A model generated the notes under the pieces. The model had not been told where the DNA came from. It saw only the letters and a program-made list of their open reading frames with translations, and ran no database searches. A stretch of DNA of 64,000 nt from Dryococelus australis. Taxonomy: Eukaryota > Arthropoda > Insecta > Phasmatodea > Phasmatidae. Shown one piece after another: positions 12,041 through 23,490 of this stretch. How positions within the stretch are numbered: the stretch's first letter is position 1; each line of letters starts with the position of its first letter. Location of the stretch: positions 224,387,924-224,451,923 of the forward strand of contig CM056993.1 in the NCBI GenBank assembly GCA_029891345.1, given 5' to 3'. Made by a program: the position numbers and the translations under genes.

Positions 12041-12840
12041 ATGACTGCTACTCATCAGTGTAACTGCATCCCTGGCAGTTTGTCTACCAGATTACAATAC
12101 CGCCACTGCCGCCACCTACAAGATTGTTGTACCTACCGGGCCGGAACAGACGTCCCAATAATAATTACAATTTTGCCAGATGAGTCACTGGACCCATGCA
12201 AGAGGTCCGAGGCGAGTGCAGCAGTGTGCCGCAGGATGCCGCCACACGTTACTATGCAGCATGCACAAAGGATCTAGGCGTTTGGCTTGCACCTGCTAAA
12301 CCTGTCTCCAGACGCCCTATACAAGTGAAGGAAGGGATGGCCGACAAGTATATAAGGAGATGCGCCCCGGCCTCCGGATCGTCAGTTCTGCTTCAGTTCT
12401 CGATCGTCTCTCCTTAGTTCTCATTGCTCCAGTTATTGGTGCCGAGGCTCAAACCTCTCCTAGTACTTCACCGCTCACCTTGTGGTGCTGAAGATCCTCT
12501 CCAGCGCAACCTAAGGAAGAACCAGTGGCATCGACAGCTTCACGCTAAGACACATTCAGTCCCTTATGAACAACCTGGGAGTAGATTTTGCCCCGAGGTT
12601 TTATATTATGCTACATGCACCAATTACTGACTTTCCTAGTAGTTTTGCACAGGGCGCCTTCCCAGTTTTAGGTTAGGGAGTTTTACCTTACACCTAACCC
12701 GTGTGGAATTAAGAGCTAGCACCTTTGCCGTATGTGTTTATTTCCTTAAGGTTAATAAACAATCTTACCAGATCTCTTGACTTTCACTCCGAGCTCCTCC
12801 CTTGTGTCATATCGAAGCTGGAGCACTCAGCAGGAGACCG
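12041..12840 (+). repeat. Probable LTR-like block of an unclassified retroelement
   Basis: GC-richer than its surroundings, with the order expected of a retroelement LTR. A TATA box (TATATAAGG, 12349-12357) lies ~31 bases before an initiator-like TCAGT at 12382, and AATAAAC lies at ~12757. No second LTR was found, so boundaries and superfamily are unknown. Short open frames here look incidental. A solo LTR or the 5' end of a decayed element would both fit. Confidence 0.35.
12348..12386 (+). promoter_or_regulatory. TATA box and initiator-like core promoter
   Basis: TATATAAGG at 12349-12357 is followed at about +31 by TCAGT, close to the arthropod initiator consensus TCAGT. The spacing is that of a Pol II core promoter. 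It probably belonged to the surrounding retroelement block rather than to a host gene. Confidence 0.4.
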
Positions 12841-12886
12841 GGATTTGCTGTTCCGAACTTACACGCACAACACACCAGCACATCCT

Positions 12887-13208
12887 TGGAAGGCCACCCA
12901 TTCTTTGCCCCGGCAGTGAACAGTAGAGCCACAACACTAGGATACCGTCCTCTGGAAGTTGTTGGCTTGCTGACTCAGAGTCACCCCCACCGCATCACTT
13001 ACTTTGTGGTGCCAAGGAGGGGATCTTCTTGGAGTCCAGGGAGACCAGTGACCACTCACCTCGCCAGTATTAGAAGGCCACCTGTTCCTTGCATCAAGTG
13101 GGAGGAACGGTAGAGCCAAGACACTAAGTACGTTCCCGGTGAGATTGGCTTGCTGGCCAGGGTGCTCAACTCTCACCGCTCACTGTTGGTGCCGAGAGGG
13201 TTGCGCTC
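12887..13208 (+). repeat. Diverged tandem duplication, ~184 bp period
   Basis: 12887-13025 and 13071-13208 align: both have GAAGGCCACC at the start, GTAGAGCCA-ACACTA in the middle, TTGGCTTGCTG further on, and a TTGTGGTGCC or TGTTGGTGCC end. A shorter related piece (CACCGCTCACCTTGTGGTGC) occurs at ~12467. The repeated TGGTGCC motif resembles a retroelement primer-binding site, but which tRNA it would match is not shown by the sequence alone. Confidence 0.55.
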
Positions 13209-13329
13209 TGATGCAAGGAAACCTGTCCCTGAGGGACAACATCGTGCGGTTCCCAAACCATCACCCTGCAGCTTGCGCCTTCCTTACCTGGGGAGGAGTC
13301 AAGAGTGAGGCGGTGTTGGCGGCAGTAAT

Positions 13330-13872
13330 TTGCACCCATACGTGGACATATACATATCAACTGCCTACCTACTGCAGCCCCGATTTTTGTGTCTAATGCC
13401 TTACACCCGTAGGGGTGGAGTTGAGAGATGGGCAAGAAGGCGAGAGCTATCTCCAAAAACCCACAGGGGCTATGAATCCTTCCTAGTGGGTTCGGGCTGC
13501 TTAGTCCACGTGAGCAGCCTGCATTACAACGTCTCACCGTACTGGCACCCCACGCCCGTGGACTTGTTCAAAACACCCACCAAGGTTGCAGACCACCATA
13601 TAGTGCAGGAGGCACTGTTCGACGTAACGTCCACCAGCGCACCAGAACCGCAACCAAGTACCACACCCGCACATACTACCCCTCAGTCGAGTGCTACCCC
13701 GGCAGAGGGAACAGAGACAGTACCGCCATGTACCAAACCACCTCGTCACCCTACTGCATCACAACCTAACCCCACACTACGCCGGATAGATTGTCGAGCA
13801 CATCGTATTGAATCGCCGACCCGCCAGGCACGTATTGTACACCGGACAGGCCTCCATGCAAAAAACTACTGA
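13330..13872 (+). pseudogene. Pro/Thr-rich open frame, possible retroelement ORF remnant
   Basis: An open frame of 180 codons. The first half contains GSGCLVHVSSLHYNVSPYWH. The second half is rich in Pro, Thr, Ser and Ala (residues ~98-145) and ends in a basic stretch with several Arg. A low-complexity P/T/S segment before a basic tail is compatible with a retroelement gag or post-integrase tail, but I recognise no domain. It follows the repeated leader-like block on the same strand, which is the position a gag frame would have. It could equally be a fortuitous frame in GC-rich DNA. Confidence 0.25.
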
Positions 13873-13899
13873 CAGTACAACAAAATTAGCCATGTATAT

Positions 13900-16800
13900 A
13901 CAGTAAGGTAGTATACAATCAACCTTAACATTGACTTCCACCAAATATGATTCACCCAACAAACCAAAACAGTGACAAGCCACATATTTTAAATATAGTT
14001 CATAATTACAAAGTATGGCAGAAAAGTAATGTGACTGGCAACATTGAAGTTCTTCCTTCCACAAGGCAGTTAAGCCATAGTGTAGCCCAGACAACTAGGG
14101 CCTTACTTGTAGTCGTTTTTAGTCTGAACTAAAGAAATATTATCCTCCAACCAAATTTTTAGGTATTCAGAGAGCCCTTTTATTGCTATTCCGGGGATCA
14201 TCTTGCTTTATTACAAGCTAACTTTTAGTTCGAAGTTAGGGTAGGAGCAACAATGAATTAAAGTCAAAAAGAAATCTGGTGAACTTAAAATAAGACACGT
14301 TTGTTAATATTGCAAGCATGTGAAAGCTAGATAAAGTTTACCAAACACAAAAAAATACATTTAAGGTCAATTCTGTCCATGCGTTGAAACAAAAATATAG
14401 TTTTAATGAATGTTAATGTTCCGTAAATAATGTTTCAAAATAAATATAATCATAATACACCAGTGTTAAGCTACAGCAATGCCTTTAGAATTTCTGTTTC
14501 AATCAATGCCTTCTCTGAAAACAGATTCTTACTAGAAGTGATGTTAATAGTTTCAGATATAATTTCAATACAAATCATATTTTGACAACAGTAAAATGTT
14601 TTCGTGCAATCTGTGTATCTGTAGCTCAATGGTAACATTGTGGATTGAAGTGCATAAGGGAGCATGTTAAAATTAAAATCTTTCATTGATAAAATTTTTT
14701 CTAACTATTTTATAATTTACTTTTGCAATTTATTTAGCAATAAAATACAAACTGGTCATTATTATAAAGGCAGTATTGGCGTAAAAACATGAAAACCACC
14801 CATACTACCAGTGCATAGGGACATTCAATGAAAAATTAACAAATCAACATGGAATAATATGATTATCAGTATATTAATTTTTAGGTCCTCCATCCTGTGG
14901 TATTACAATACAGAATCAAAAGTGAGATGTATAAAAAAATGTTTAAAGAAAAAAGTTTAACATTTTTTCCACAAAAAAAAAAAAAAAAGGAAATAATTAA
15001 TTTGGTTTACATGTACTTGCGATTGAAAGAAATAGTCATACAAAACATTTTTAATGAACAAGTGAGATTCAAACCCACAGTCCATAATTTCAAACAAGAA
15101 CCTTGTCTACTACTCTACACAGTCATAGATGGTTTCAACTTAAATTAAAATAATCAATACCATTAAATCAATGATGAAATATTGAATAAGTTGCAATTTA
15201 CAGGAAATGTGGTCATTAGGTAAACAAAAAATCTGTTTGAAATTATTGAAGCTACTTTTAATGTGTGCCATCACAAATGTAACATTCCTTTCATAGTAAA
15301 ACTTTTATATTTTGAGATGAGAATCTGCAATGCTCATGCGCTGTGTAAGTACCTGGCAACCGTGTACAGGTTCGTCCCAGTCTAGTTAGTCTGGACTAAC
15401 CTCGAACCAACTCCGAGGAAGATGATCTCTGGATCATCCTTGGATTAAGATCTGACACTGAATAAAGCCCCTAAAGTTCCCTGGCAAAAAGAATTTAAAA
15501 ATTTGTGAATCTATATTTTAACATTGCAAGTCGTGTATTGCAAGTTGGGTACCTCTGCCACCCATACGAGCAGTGCAGAATGCCAGTAGCAGAGTATGCC
15601 ACACTATGTTCTCTGTACCTCAGCATCGCGACCTTAGGACTTATACAACATGCCCTTTACAAAAGTCTGTATCAGCTGATGCATGAGCAAATGAAAATTA
15701 GTATTATTTTGGCTATTCTGACTGCACTGCTGATGCACATAAGAAAAACGGAAAATACGCAGAAATGAAAGAGAGCCTACATTAATCAATACAATTTACT
15801 TTACATGGTCACAAAACAGCTGTTGTTAGAGTCACAAATTAAATTTCATGCTAAAGTAATAATATACAGATGTTCAAAATTAAATGCAAATTAAAACAGT
15901 CCATATTCAAATGAAACAATTTCAAACATTTAGAGTTCTTTTTCCGTTTTATCACCACTCATCATGCCATCCATACATAATTTATAATAATTCCAAAAGC
16001 CTGCAGAAATATTGAAAGGTCTTGTTAAATTACTTCTCAAATAATTTAAAGAAATATTTTTCAAATTTGACATTTTAAGCCAGTAATAGCAAAAAAGTGA
16101 ACTTTTAAAAAGGCAGGATCAAAAGGCTAATGTGCTGCTGCCTGTTGAGGAACACACTCGGCCTACAACATGCCCTGCCATGCCATCTGTTAACTCGCTC
16201 CTGAAACAATACCAGCCAGAGAAAAATGGCTTTCTTGCCTTAAGTAACAACTTAATGAACGGATACCAATGGTTAAATTTTTTCACGAGCTCTGTATAAT
16301 TTTTAAAGTAACATATGTATTGATTACTAGTAATTTTTATTGGGCCCGTAATCGTTAAGCCTACTTCCATTACACGCCATGTTGTTCTTTTCCCGCAAAC
16401 CCATCTCCTTGTTCTTTTTTGTTTTGTTACTGTACTGTATTAATAAAATAAAGAAAGTGGGACGTGCGAGGGTTACGTTATTCCATGCCACTTACTTCCA
16501 ACTTCAACTGTTTAGTATAAGGAATAGCAGAATAACTGCTTTGCAAAAGTCGTCTGGGAGTTGTTTGTAGGCAAATGAAAGTGCGTTATTAAGAAAGTTT
16601 CCCGAATTACTTTTATTTCCAGTCTTGAAATATTAGCTGTTACGTCTAAAATGTGATAACTACAATTACCATCTTGTGAATGTTAGCCCAAATTTAAAAA
16701 AGGGTTAACAAATAATACATTTTTTGCAAGGTTTTCTATTATTACTTTTATAACCTACAAATTTTTCAGACAGTTGTCAGTCTATAAATACCTTAAAATT

Positions 16801-17100
16801 TGTTTACCATTACAATGGCAAGTGGATTAGCTGACAGTGTATTAAAAGAATATAGGTGCAGCCGCTATTTGATGCACCAGCTGATGGCGAAAGGATACAT
16901 AAATTAAAGTAAACATTGGTGCTACTTTTGTCGAACCGACAAAATCTTACCAAGTTACATGAGACAGAGAGAACATTTCGGGAGAGCAGTGCAGAGGATT
17001 GCAGACACCAGCCTTTCTTTGTACTATTCAGCTGCATGGGACACCAGCGTATGGAAAGATAACGATGAATGTATAACATTTCTGTGTATCTGAAAGTGAA
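13900..17100. other. AT-rich spacer with no recognised gene
   Basis: Mostly AT-rich with short overlapping frames lacking family motifs. An A16 run lies at ~14973. The segment 15360-15480 is less AT-rich but non-coding. A 30-codon frame starts at 16815 in a good start context (TTACAATGG) and stops at ~16907, too short to support. No repeat family recognised here. Confidence 0.5.
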
Positions 17101-17534
17101 TATGGATTGTGGTGGCAATCTTGTGACGATTGCAATACACTTTACCTGCTGATTGATGGACGCCCGCTGTGATTCCTACGCACCACACTTTGAGACTCAG
17201 AGCGATCTCAGGGATGCTGTGTGTTCGTCTCACCCATGTGCACTCACTAGACAACTTTTACACTTAACACTGCAATTAAGACACTTTGACTGGGCTGGGT
17301 ATCTGACGCTACTAAAGAACATTCACACTTTACACTGAGAAGGTAGGGGTTTATTATCCAAGCTACAATCTGTGCCAGAATGAAAAATACGGTACATCTT
17401 GAGTGTGTCTTGCCAGTTCCGGTGGGTGATTCCCCCAAGCACATAACTCAATTTGCACACCTGACGAGATGATGCTCCGCAGTGCACAAGTCACAGCCTC
17501 TACAGAGCAACGGGCCTACAGCCGCTAGGATAGA

Positions 17535-17830
17535 CTGCAGGTTTGCACAGAGACAGGACGCGGAGTATGAAATGAACACTAACGTATCTTCCGCAGCTAA
17601 TACCTACTCCTTGGGACTTGTCCCCGAACCACGTACTGTGTGGCGACGGTCAAACACATAGTGGGCTAGTGCAAAATAATATTGTACAAAAATACAAAAT
17701 AACTCTTGAAGAAGCTGGGGCACGACATGAGATCGAAAATAAACACAAATAATGCGTGAATTCACTTCTAGATGGGGCAGATGCCACTGGATAGGGCTCG
17801 TAGCAGACCACGTGTGTAGGTGTAAAACCA
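17535..17830. repeat. Dispersed repeat fragment, related to 1-320
   Basis: The start GCAGGTTTGCACAGAGACAG aligns with the first bases of the window and similarity continues weakly for ~250 bases. Like the copy at 1, it lies beside retroelement DNA. Possibly part of an LTR or leader of the block that follows. Confidence 0.35.
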
Positions 17831-18559
17831 CATCATTTAACCGGAAATCCAGCCAATAGTTCTCTTAAATAATTGCATCTGCATTGTAAATTTACATCTG
17901 CCAAAAATTAGCGGACAAAAGCACTTGGAACGCCAGTTGGCAAGAAATCACAAGTACATAAGCTGACCACGTGATCAGGAACAAAATGCTTTTAAACACG
18001 AAAAATACATGAACCCTTATTGAAAAATTACATAAAATGGTGAGAAAATTTATGGTGCACAATATGGAAAGACAATTAGCCCTCATAATGCGGTGATTGC
18101 GTGGACACGTTCTTGGTGGTATCTAACCACGTAGTCATAGGCGTTGTGGCTGTAAAACATGATAACAATACAGTGACACATGCCAACATGTTGTGCAGTG
18201 CAGATGTGTACTCTACGACTGACTTCGCCACATCCAAGAGCAGCCAGAGCTTGGGGCAAGTCCAAAATAATTAAACGTATTGAGCAAGGAGACTCCACAA
18301 GTGGACAGCTAAATACATAACCGTAATTAACACGCTTAGTTACGATATGCATTGCTGGCCCGGAAGCCCATAAGCAAGCGCCACCTAAGTGAATAATTAA
18401 AATACTTTTGATAATCCACTACCCTTCACTTAGCCACGGAAGAAGTCCCAACAAACCCCTGAGATGGTAGCACCCCTGTGGCCTTGTGATGTCGCAATCC
18501 GCCAGCCTATGGACAAAGTGTTTTAATTTGTCGTCGCCTCCAAGCAAGAAGATATGAAA

Positions 18560-19290
18560 TAAGCGGCCCGCATGCTACGTTGATAACTTACCCCCGCACC
18601 CCGCTAGACTACTGATCAGAAGATTTTCAGTATATAAAGAAGTCCAGCAGCAGGATCCAGCAGACACCGTGCTTGCTGGACAAAGAGGTTTGCGAGCTCT
18701 TCCTGGTCTGAAGAAGACTGTCTCCTCTCCTCAGTCTGGAACACGGCTCCAGCTGCAGAGCTTGGAATATAGCTCAGCCTCCAGAAGTCTGCACAAGTCT
18801 TCAGCCCGCATCCGTAGACTGCGAAGACTGAAACTTCCTCGCAGCTTGGACAAGGATTGTTCACCACTGCCTTAACTGACTGCGAGGGCAGCATCTCTCT
18901 CCAGAGGTAATTCACTTCCTGCACCCACAACCCTTTACCTCAGTCAAAGTCCTTTGACTCCCGCGGTAGCATGTTGTCGCGATTCTAGCCTTAATGGGAA
19001 ACCCCCGTAATGGTGTAAAATTGTGTACATTAGAATTTTTGTATATTAATTTGTTAATTAATATTTTTTCCCTTGGCTCACCTTCGCCTGATTTTCTCTG
19101 TACCGAGATTTTAATATTACTGTTTTTCACCTACCTTATTTTAAGATTCTTTTGTAATTGCTTTAGCCGGGACTTTCTGCTTTTCTTCCTTTTGGCATAA
19201 TAAAAATTATGTGAAATGTACATTTCAGTTTACCGTTATTTTTGCTGAAATTCCTGTGACATCTTTTTAATATCTCTAATTAAATCCTAC
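18560..19290 (+). repeat. Second LTR-like block with TATA box
   Basis: A consensus TATA box (TATATAAA at 18631-18638) is followed by a CT/AG-rich transcribed-looking region and by AATAAAAATTATG at ~19198, about 570 bases downstream. That is the layout of a long insect LTR or of a retroelement promoter and leader. There is no second copy in the window. An open frame with repeated motifs (19787-20110) follows on the same strand. Superfamily unknown. Confidence 0.3.
18629..18640 (+). promoter_or_regulatory. TATA box
   Basis: TATATAAA at 18631-18638 in a GC-richer context. The expected start site would be near 18660, where no strong initiator is seen. Confidence 0.35.
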
Positions 19291-19786
19291 TGTGTTTAGC
19301 GGTGCGGTGCACCGAACTCAACAGGAGATGTGGGCTTGCAGAAAGCATTAGTCTGAAAATGACACGCCGAAGCTCCTGGGTTTCCGGTGTTCCCTTATCT
19401 ACCCCTAGCGAAGTCCCAATACCAAAATGTTGTTTGCACTTCAGGGCCTTGGGTGTGCCTGCAGAAGCCACGCCCCCACTGTACATAAACAGAATGGATC
19501 ACTGGACAAGATAAATGCACAACAAGAAAGGTAGCATACAGTGTCGACAACGATGGAGAGAGAGCAGTGAGTTAGAAAAGTCACTTAATGCTAATACCGT
19601 AAACACACTGGCCAATATGTAGAAACACAGCCTACAGAACTTGCTCTACCTCCACGACCGGACTCGCCCTTACTTTCACCCACACAGGAGTCATGGTACA
19701 ACAACCTGTAAGGAGCATGCTGGTCAGAACATGACCCCGAGGGAGATCAGTACTAACACGATAGGCCGTCGTCCCCGGTAGCCAGT

Positions 19787-20110
19787 GTGACCCCCACTCA
19801 GGTAGTCCCCGACAAGACCACTCTTCATTCTAGTATTGTAAAGCTGGCATCGGGTAAGCTCATTCGAGTCCGTCACACACAGGAGGTAGCTTTAGAAAAA
19901 TTTTGCACTATCAAATTGGTCTCAGGAAAGACGGTACAGGTTCGACTCCTGCCACAAATAGCCCTTATACCCTGCGCCGTGGCATCACCCTCAGAATACA
20001 TCCCCACACACCGTCCAGCCAGACCTATGCGTATCAATCCAGTTTCTCTAGTAATGTCATCCACCCCCGCAATAACTCAATTAGTGCTCACCGCATTCAT
20101 CCTGGGATAA
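19787..20110 (+). pseudogene. Open frame with duplicated KLxSGK motif, unidentified
   Basis: A 107-codon frame containing an internal repeat: VKLASGKLIRVR (residues ~18-29) and IKLVSGKTVQVR (~42-53), each followed by a similar (Q)(E/I)(V/A)AL stretch. The unit is ~24 residues, suggesting a duplicated small beta-strand motif. The C-terminal third is Pro-rich then hydrophobic. It follows the TATA-bearing block on the same strand and is cut off by the repeat and LTR at ~20165. I do not recognise the family; a retroelement ORF is the most economical guess. Codon context upstream is open only in patches, so the start is uncertain. Confidence 0.3.
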
Positions 20111-20164
20111 CTGGTGTCCCAACTTTTGGAAACTGTAGTAGTGAGGCGGATAGAACTCCCTGAG

Positions 20165-20255
20165 CGGGAAACTATCTCGTTCCATTTCACTCTGGGGTTT
20201 GACTCCTCTCTTTTCCGATGTGTCAGAGAGGGTGGTCACTGCCCTAACCTATATT
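20165..20255 (-). repeat. Partial copy of repeat R1, inverted
   Basis: The plus strand here reads CACTCTGGGGTTTGACTCC and continues into CTCTCTTTTCC, matching the complement of R1 (CACCCTGGGGTTCGATTCC in copy 1). Only ~90 bases match. The B-box-like GGGGTTTGACTCC is preserved in position. Confidence 0.4.
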
Positions 20256-20294
20256 CCTCTAATCCGAAGCGGGAGCACGCGTCAACAGAAACCC

Positions 20295-21078
20295 TCAAAG
20301 AATTATACAAGAATATTTCCCTTAACATTACACGTCACAAAGAAGCAGAAATTACGTTGAAAAACCCTAAACATGGGCGGATAGCATCTGATACTCAAAA
20401 AAGCACAGGTCTCGTGGCCTCTCCAATACAACACTCTCTCATCTCAATTATATCTCAAAAAGCCTAAAAGGCTATAAATTATTAGGTTAAGCAGATAACA
20501 TTATGCTGGGATATCTGACACAACGTACGCAAGGTAAAGGTTAACCGGTATACTAACAATGAACTATGGAAACCTACATCAGTGCAAAAATATTAAGTGT
20601 GTACGTGACAGCGTCTTACCTCGCCAGCTCTCCTAGAACGACTGCTCAGTGGCAGGGCTCGCAGGGACAGATCATGGCTGCCTACGGGGTTCACACAAGC
20701 GGAAGTTCTATGTAAGCTGAGTAAAATATTAACATGGAAAATTGAAATTGCACCAAAAGAATTCCCAAACAGTTTTACATAAAGAATTTTCTGTTGGCAT
20801 TTAATTGCCTTTAGAAGGCGTTCTTGCCTGGATATCATTGTCTCTTATTCCAGCGCCGTGTGCACTTTGAATTTCAAATTGCAATTGCACACAAAGCTCT
20901 AAAACATACATATAACATTTCGACAAACAATTAACCCTTGAAACAATTACATTTTACACTGAAACAACTTATATCCCATTTCTGAAAAGTCCGTGGCCTG
21001 AAACGGTATTTAACCACGTGTACCTTTAGCAGTGAGTGCAGTCACTGGCTAACTGTGGCTGGCCCTTGGCCGGTGCTA
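20295..21078 (-). repeat. 3' LTR of minus-strand Ty3/gypsy element
   Basis: Read on the minus strand, this begins TAGCACCGGCCAAGGGCC right after a polypurine tract and aligns with 29054-29835, the LTR of the plus-strand element. Shared landmarks include AGGAGAGCTGGC, GCACTGATGTAG, GGTTAACCTTT and GTAATTTCTGCTTC. The inner boundary is well set by comparison of the two copies. The outer boundary is where similarity fades and is approximate. No matching 5' LTR exists in the window. Confidence 0.75.
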
Positions 21079-21083
21079 AATAA

Positions 21084-21093
21084 CCCCTCCCTC
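21084..21093 (-). other. Polypurine tract of minus-strand gypsy element
   Basis: Complement reads GAGGGAGGGG directly before the 3' LTR; the plus-strand element has GGGAGGGG in the same place (29041-29048). The tract primes plus-strand DNA synthesis in such elements. Confidence 0.7.
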
Positions 21094-21099
21094 AAAGGC

Positions 21100-22010
21100 C
21101 ATGACGGTGCGAGCAGCTCACCTCAGTTCTTCTTTGTGCTGCCCCGGTCCGAACTGGGACCACTGGTCGAGGACAGATGGGGCATGGTCTTGGAGGCACT
21201 CATACTCTGCATCGTTTGTGGGGTGTTTACTGGAACGGCATGGTTGGGGTTAGGGGGTAGTTCTCTACCTCGTTTCCTCCTAGTGGGACGTGTTGTGTTT
21301 ACGTCACACTTTTCACTTGGCGCACACGCACCCCTAACTGTATCCTCAAACTCCTTAAAGCTAGCCTGCTCAACAATACTATGCCCTACTGGTGCAGGAA
21401 AACCTCTAAAAGATGTGCTACTTTCATTGTACACTTGATACTTGGATTTTTACTGTGGTTAACATTCCCCACATATGGTGTGGAATGTTTTGGTGGGATA
21501 AAACCCTTAAATGGCATGGTGTCAAGGTTATCGTTCGAGCGAGGTTGGTACGGGGCTACTGAACTGTTATTGTTTACACTGGTCCTGGTATTACGCTCGT
21601 CGCCGTGTAAAATTTCTCTTGTCCTGCGCCGCACTCCATGGTGATTGGCCTCCCGGCATCTCCTTGCCTTTCTTCCACTAGTGGTGTGTGGGGCGATACG
21701 CAGATCATCGCGGTGTCACTTAGCAACACGTCTCTGTCCCAGCATCACAAGAAAAGCAGAATACCCTAGTTTTTCAATAACCCATGCTGGTCTGGTCCAC
21801 TGGGGTGCCAGTCCTGCGCAACAATTTCTAGTTCCAGCTGACAGTGGATTTTCACTCACGTAAACATACATTCCAGAGAGTAGTTCTAGCAGTTGTTTCT
21901 TACACGCTGATACACGCATGGCACAGTACTGTTCCTGATTGGCACGTGATTGTTCATGGATTTGGTATTGGTTGGTGGCAATCTCGGTGGATGGCACCAT
22001 GATGTCGAGA
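21100..22010 (-). pseudogene. Ty3/gypsy integrase C-terminus and 3' tail (minus copy)
   Basis: The minus-strand frame 21716-22000 gives VSENPLSAGTRNCCAGLAP, then a WVIEKLGYSAFLVMLGQRRVAK stretch. This is the post-core integrase region of gypsy elements, which binds DNA or chromatin. It aligns with the plus copy at 28310-28400 (AGLVPKW, VTQKLGDFIFLVKLGQSR). Downstream open pieces (21386-21634 and 21123-21434) are polar, low-complexity tails. The integrase catalytic core that should precede this is missing: the sequence jumps from a VVLDI-like motif near 22020 to the C-terminal part. That deletion of about 0.5 kb, with stops, makes the copy dead. Confidence 0.8.
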
Positions 22011-22014
22011 ACAA

Positions 22015-22580
22015 CTGTTTTGAACGGTTCGGTGGGTTGGCGGGGTTGTTGTGGTACGTCACCGTCTGTTATATGCAGCTTCCTCGTGTTACAAGTGATG
22101 CAAGTTTGTACATACTAATGCACGTATTTCTGTATACCTAACCAATGGAAGTATTTCTGTACATTACGCTGTGTCTGTTCTGAACCCGGGTGTCCGTGTT
22201 CCCAACCATCATCACCGTATTGCAAGACTACCCCCAGTGTTTCCTTGGGTACATACGTCCTCAATTTCCCAGAATTCCCTGGCGGGTGAACCTGTATTTC
22301 TCTGTTTACAACATGTCAGTGCTCTGAAAACTTTTCTGTGCAATGTTGGCGGCACTGTGCGGCATGAGAGGAATTTTCTTGGGACACATGCATCTTTAGC
22401 AAAATGTCACAGACGTTCAAAGACACAAGTTCATGGTGACAGTTGGCAACAATGATTTGGAGGATGAGCAGCAGCAATCCCGTTACCGGCATGGTGCACC
22501 ACGGGGGTAGTGTCTCCTCCCACTCTGTCATCTGTTACCATTATCTGCGGACATGGGTTTCTGGACAATGCATCTGCCAG
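22015..22580 (-). pseudogene. Ty3/gypsy RNase H end and integrase N-terminal part (minus copy)
   Basis: Continuing from RNase H, the minus strand reads NELADALSRNPCPQ near 22560, the usual junction between gypsy RNase H and integrase. Downstream DNA aligns with 27180-27660 of the plus copy at the nucleotide level, including CACCCGGGTTCAGA on the minus strand. In both copies the zinc-binding domain is interrupted by stops. Similarity breaks at about 22015, where the integrase core has been lost. Confidence 0.65.
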
Positions 22581-23110
22581 CTAATTCGCTTCTCCGACCA
22601 GGTGCTCTACTTGGAAGTCAAATTCTTGCAGCAATAGGGCCCAGCGGGCAAGTTTGCTCCTACCATTGTGCATACCTTCCAGCCAAACTAAACAGCGGTT
22701 GTCTGTTTTCAGTGTGAACTTGCAACCTAGCAAATATGGGCGGTATTTGCACAGTGTGTGTAGAATCACCAAGCATTCCTGCTCATTAACATGGTATTTA
22801 CGTTCAGTACTGCCAAACTTTGCACTATGGTAATTGATCACATGTTCACACCCTGGTTGTCAGTTTGGTAGAGTACCACTCCACTACCCTCCTGACTAGC
22901 ATCTGTCTGCATAGTAACTGGGAGGTCTACATTCAATCTGACTAACGGTTCACAGTTTTGAAATCCAGCTTTGGTATTTTTAAAAGCTTGTTCTGTGTGT
23001 GGGGTTCATACAAATTTTTGTTTTTCTGACAACAGTTCAGTGAGTGATGCGGTCATTACAGAAAAGTTTGGAATAAACTCCCGCAACCAATTAATAAGTA
23101 TAAAAAACTT
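22581..23110 (-). pseudogene. Ty3/gypsy RNase H domain (minus copy)
   Basis: RNase H removes the RNA strand during reverse transcription. The minus frame 22581-22841 (86 aa) shows INYHSAKFGSTERKYHVNEQE, then LKTDNRCLVWL and LVGEANELADALSR, classic gypsy RNase H landmarks including the catalytic Asp of TDN. A preceding frame gives QTDASQEGSG, the first catalytic Asp region, and the tether before it (VAGVYSKLF-like) aligns with 26945-27180 of the plus copy. Frameshifts separate the parts. This domain has been deleted from the plus-strand element, so the minus copy is the only one in the window that records it. Confidence 0.85.
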
Positions 23111-23490
23111 CCTCAGCTGTACGAATGACCTGGGGGTTGGTTTACTCTGTATTTGTTACAAATGATGAGTTTCCAGTTCGTGAAGTCCCCTGAGGTATAA
23201 TGCCCTAAGAATTCCATCTTACTCATCCCTACTTTACTCTTATCAACCCAACATATCAACTTGTTACGTTCCAGTCTTTCAAACAAAATGCTAAGGTGGT
23301 GTAAGAGCTCTTCCCAATTACTAGACCACACTAGCTCATCGTCGAGACAAGCCATCGCAAAGTCTCCAATATATCTGTCCAAGATGTTTACTATTAGATT
23401 CTGTAAAGTCACAGTGGCTCACTTTAAATCAAAGGGCATTAAAACTAACTGGAATCTCCTCCCATCATTCATACTTACTACAGCAAAATA
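23111..23490 (-). pseudogene. Ty3/gypsy reverse transcriptase palm fragment (minus copy)
   Basis: Minus-strand frame with QNLIVNILDRYIGDFAMA, then CLDDELVWSSNW (the catalytic box, normally YLDD, with Cys in place of Tyr) and FERLERNKLICWVDK, followed by KVGMSKMEFLGHYTSGD. It aligns closely with the plus copy at 26590-26860. A short upstream stretch (MNDGRRFQL, LMPFDLK) completes motif B. Everything 5' of this (RT fingers, protease, gag, 5' LTR) is missing, so the element is truncated at about 23490. Confidence 0.88.

Noticed and set aside
15360..15480. Possible structured RNA around GTCTAGTTAGTCTGGACTAAC
   Set aside because: Only short, interrupted complementarity is visible by eye and no known RNA family fits.
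21055..21438. 127-codon plus-strand frame with a hydrophobic segment
   Set aside because: Antisense to the gypsy 3' tail and LTR junction of the minus-strand element.
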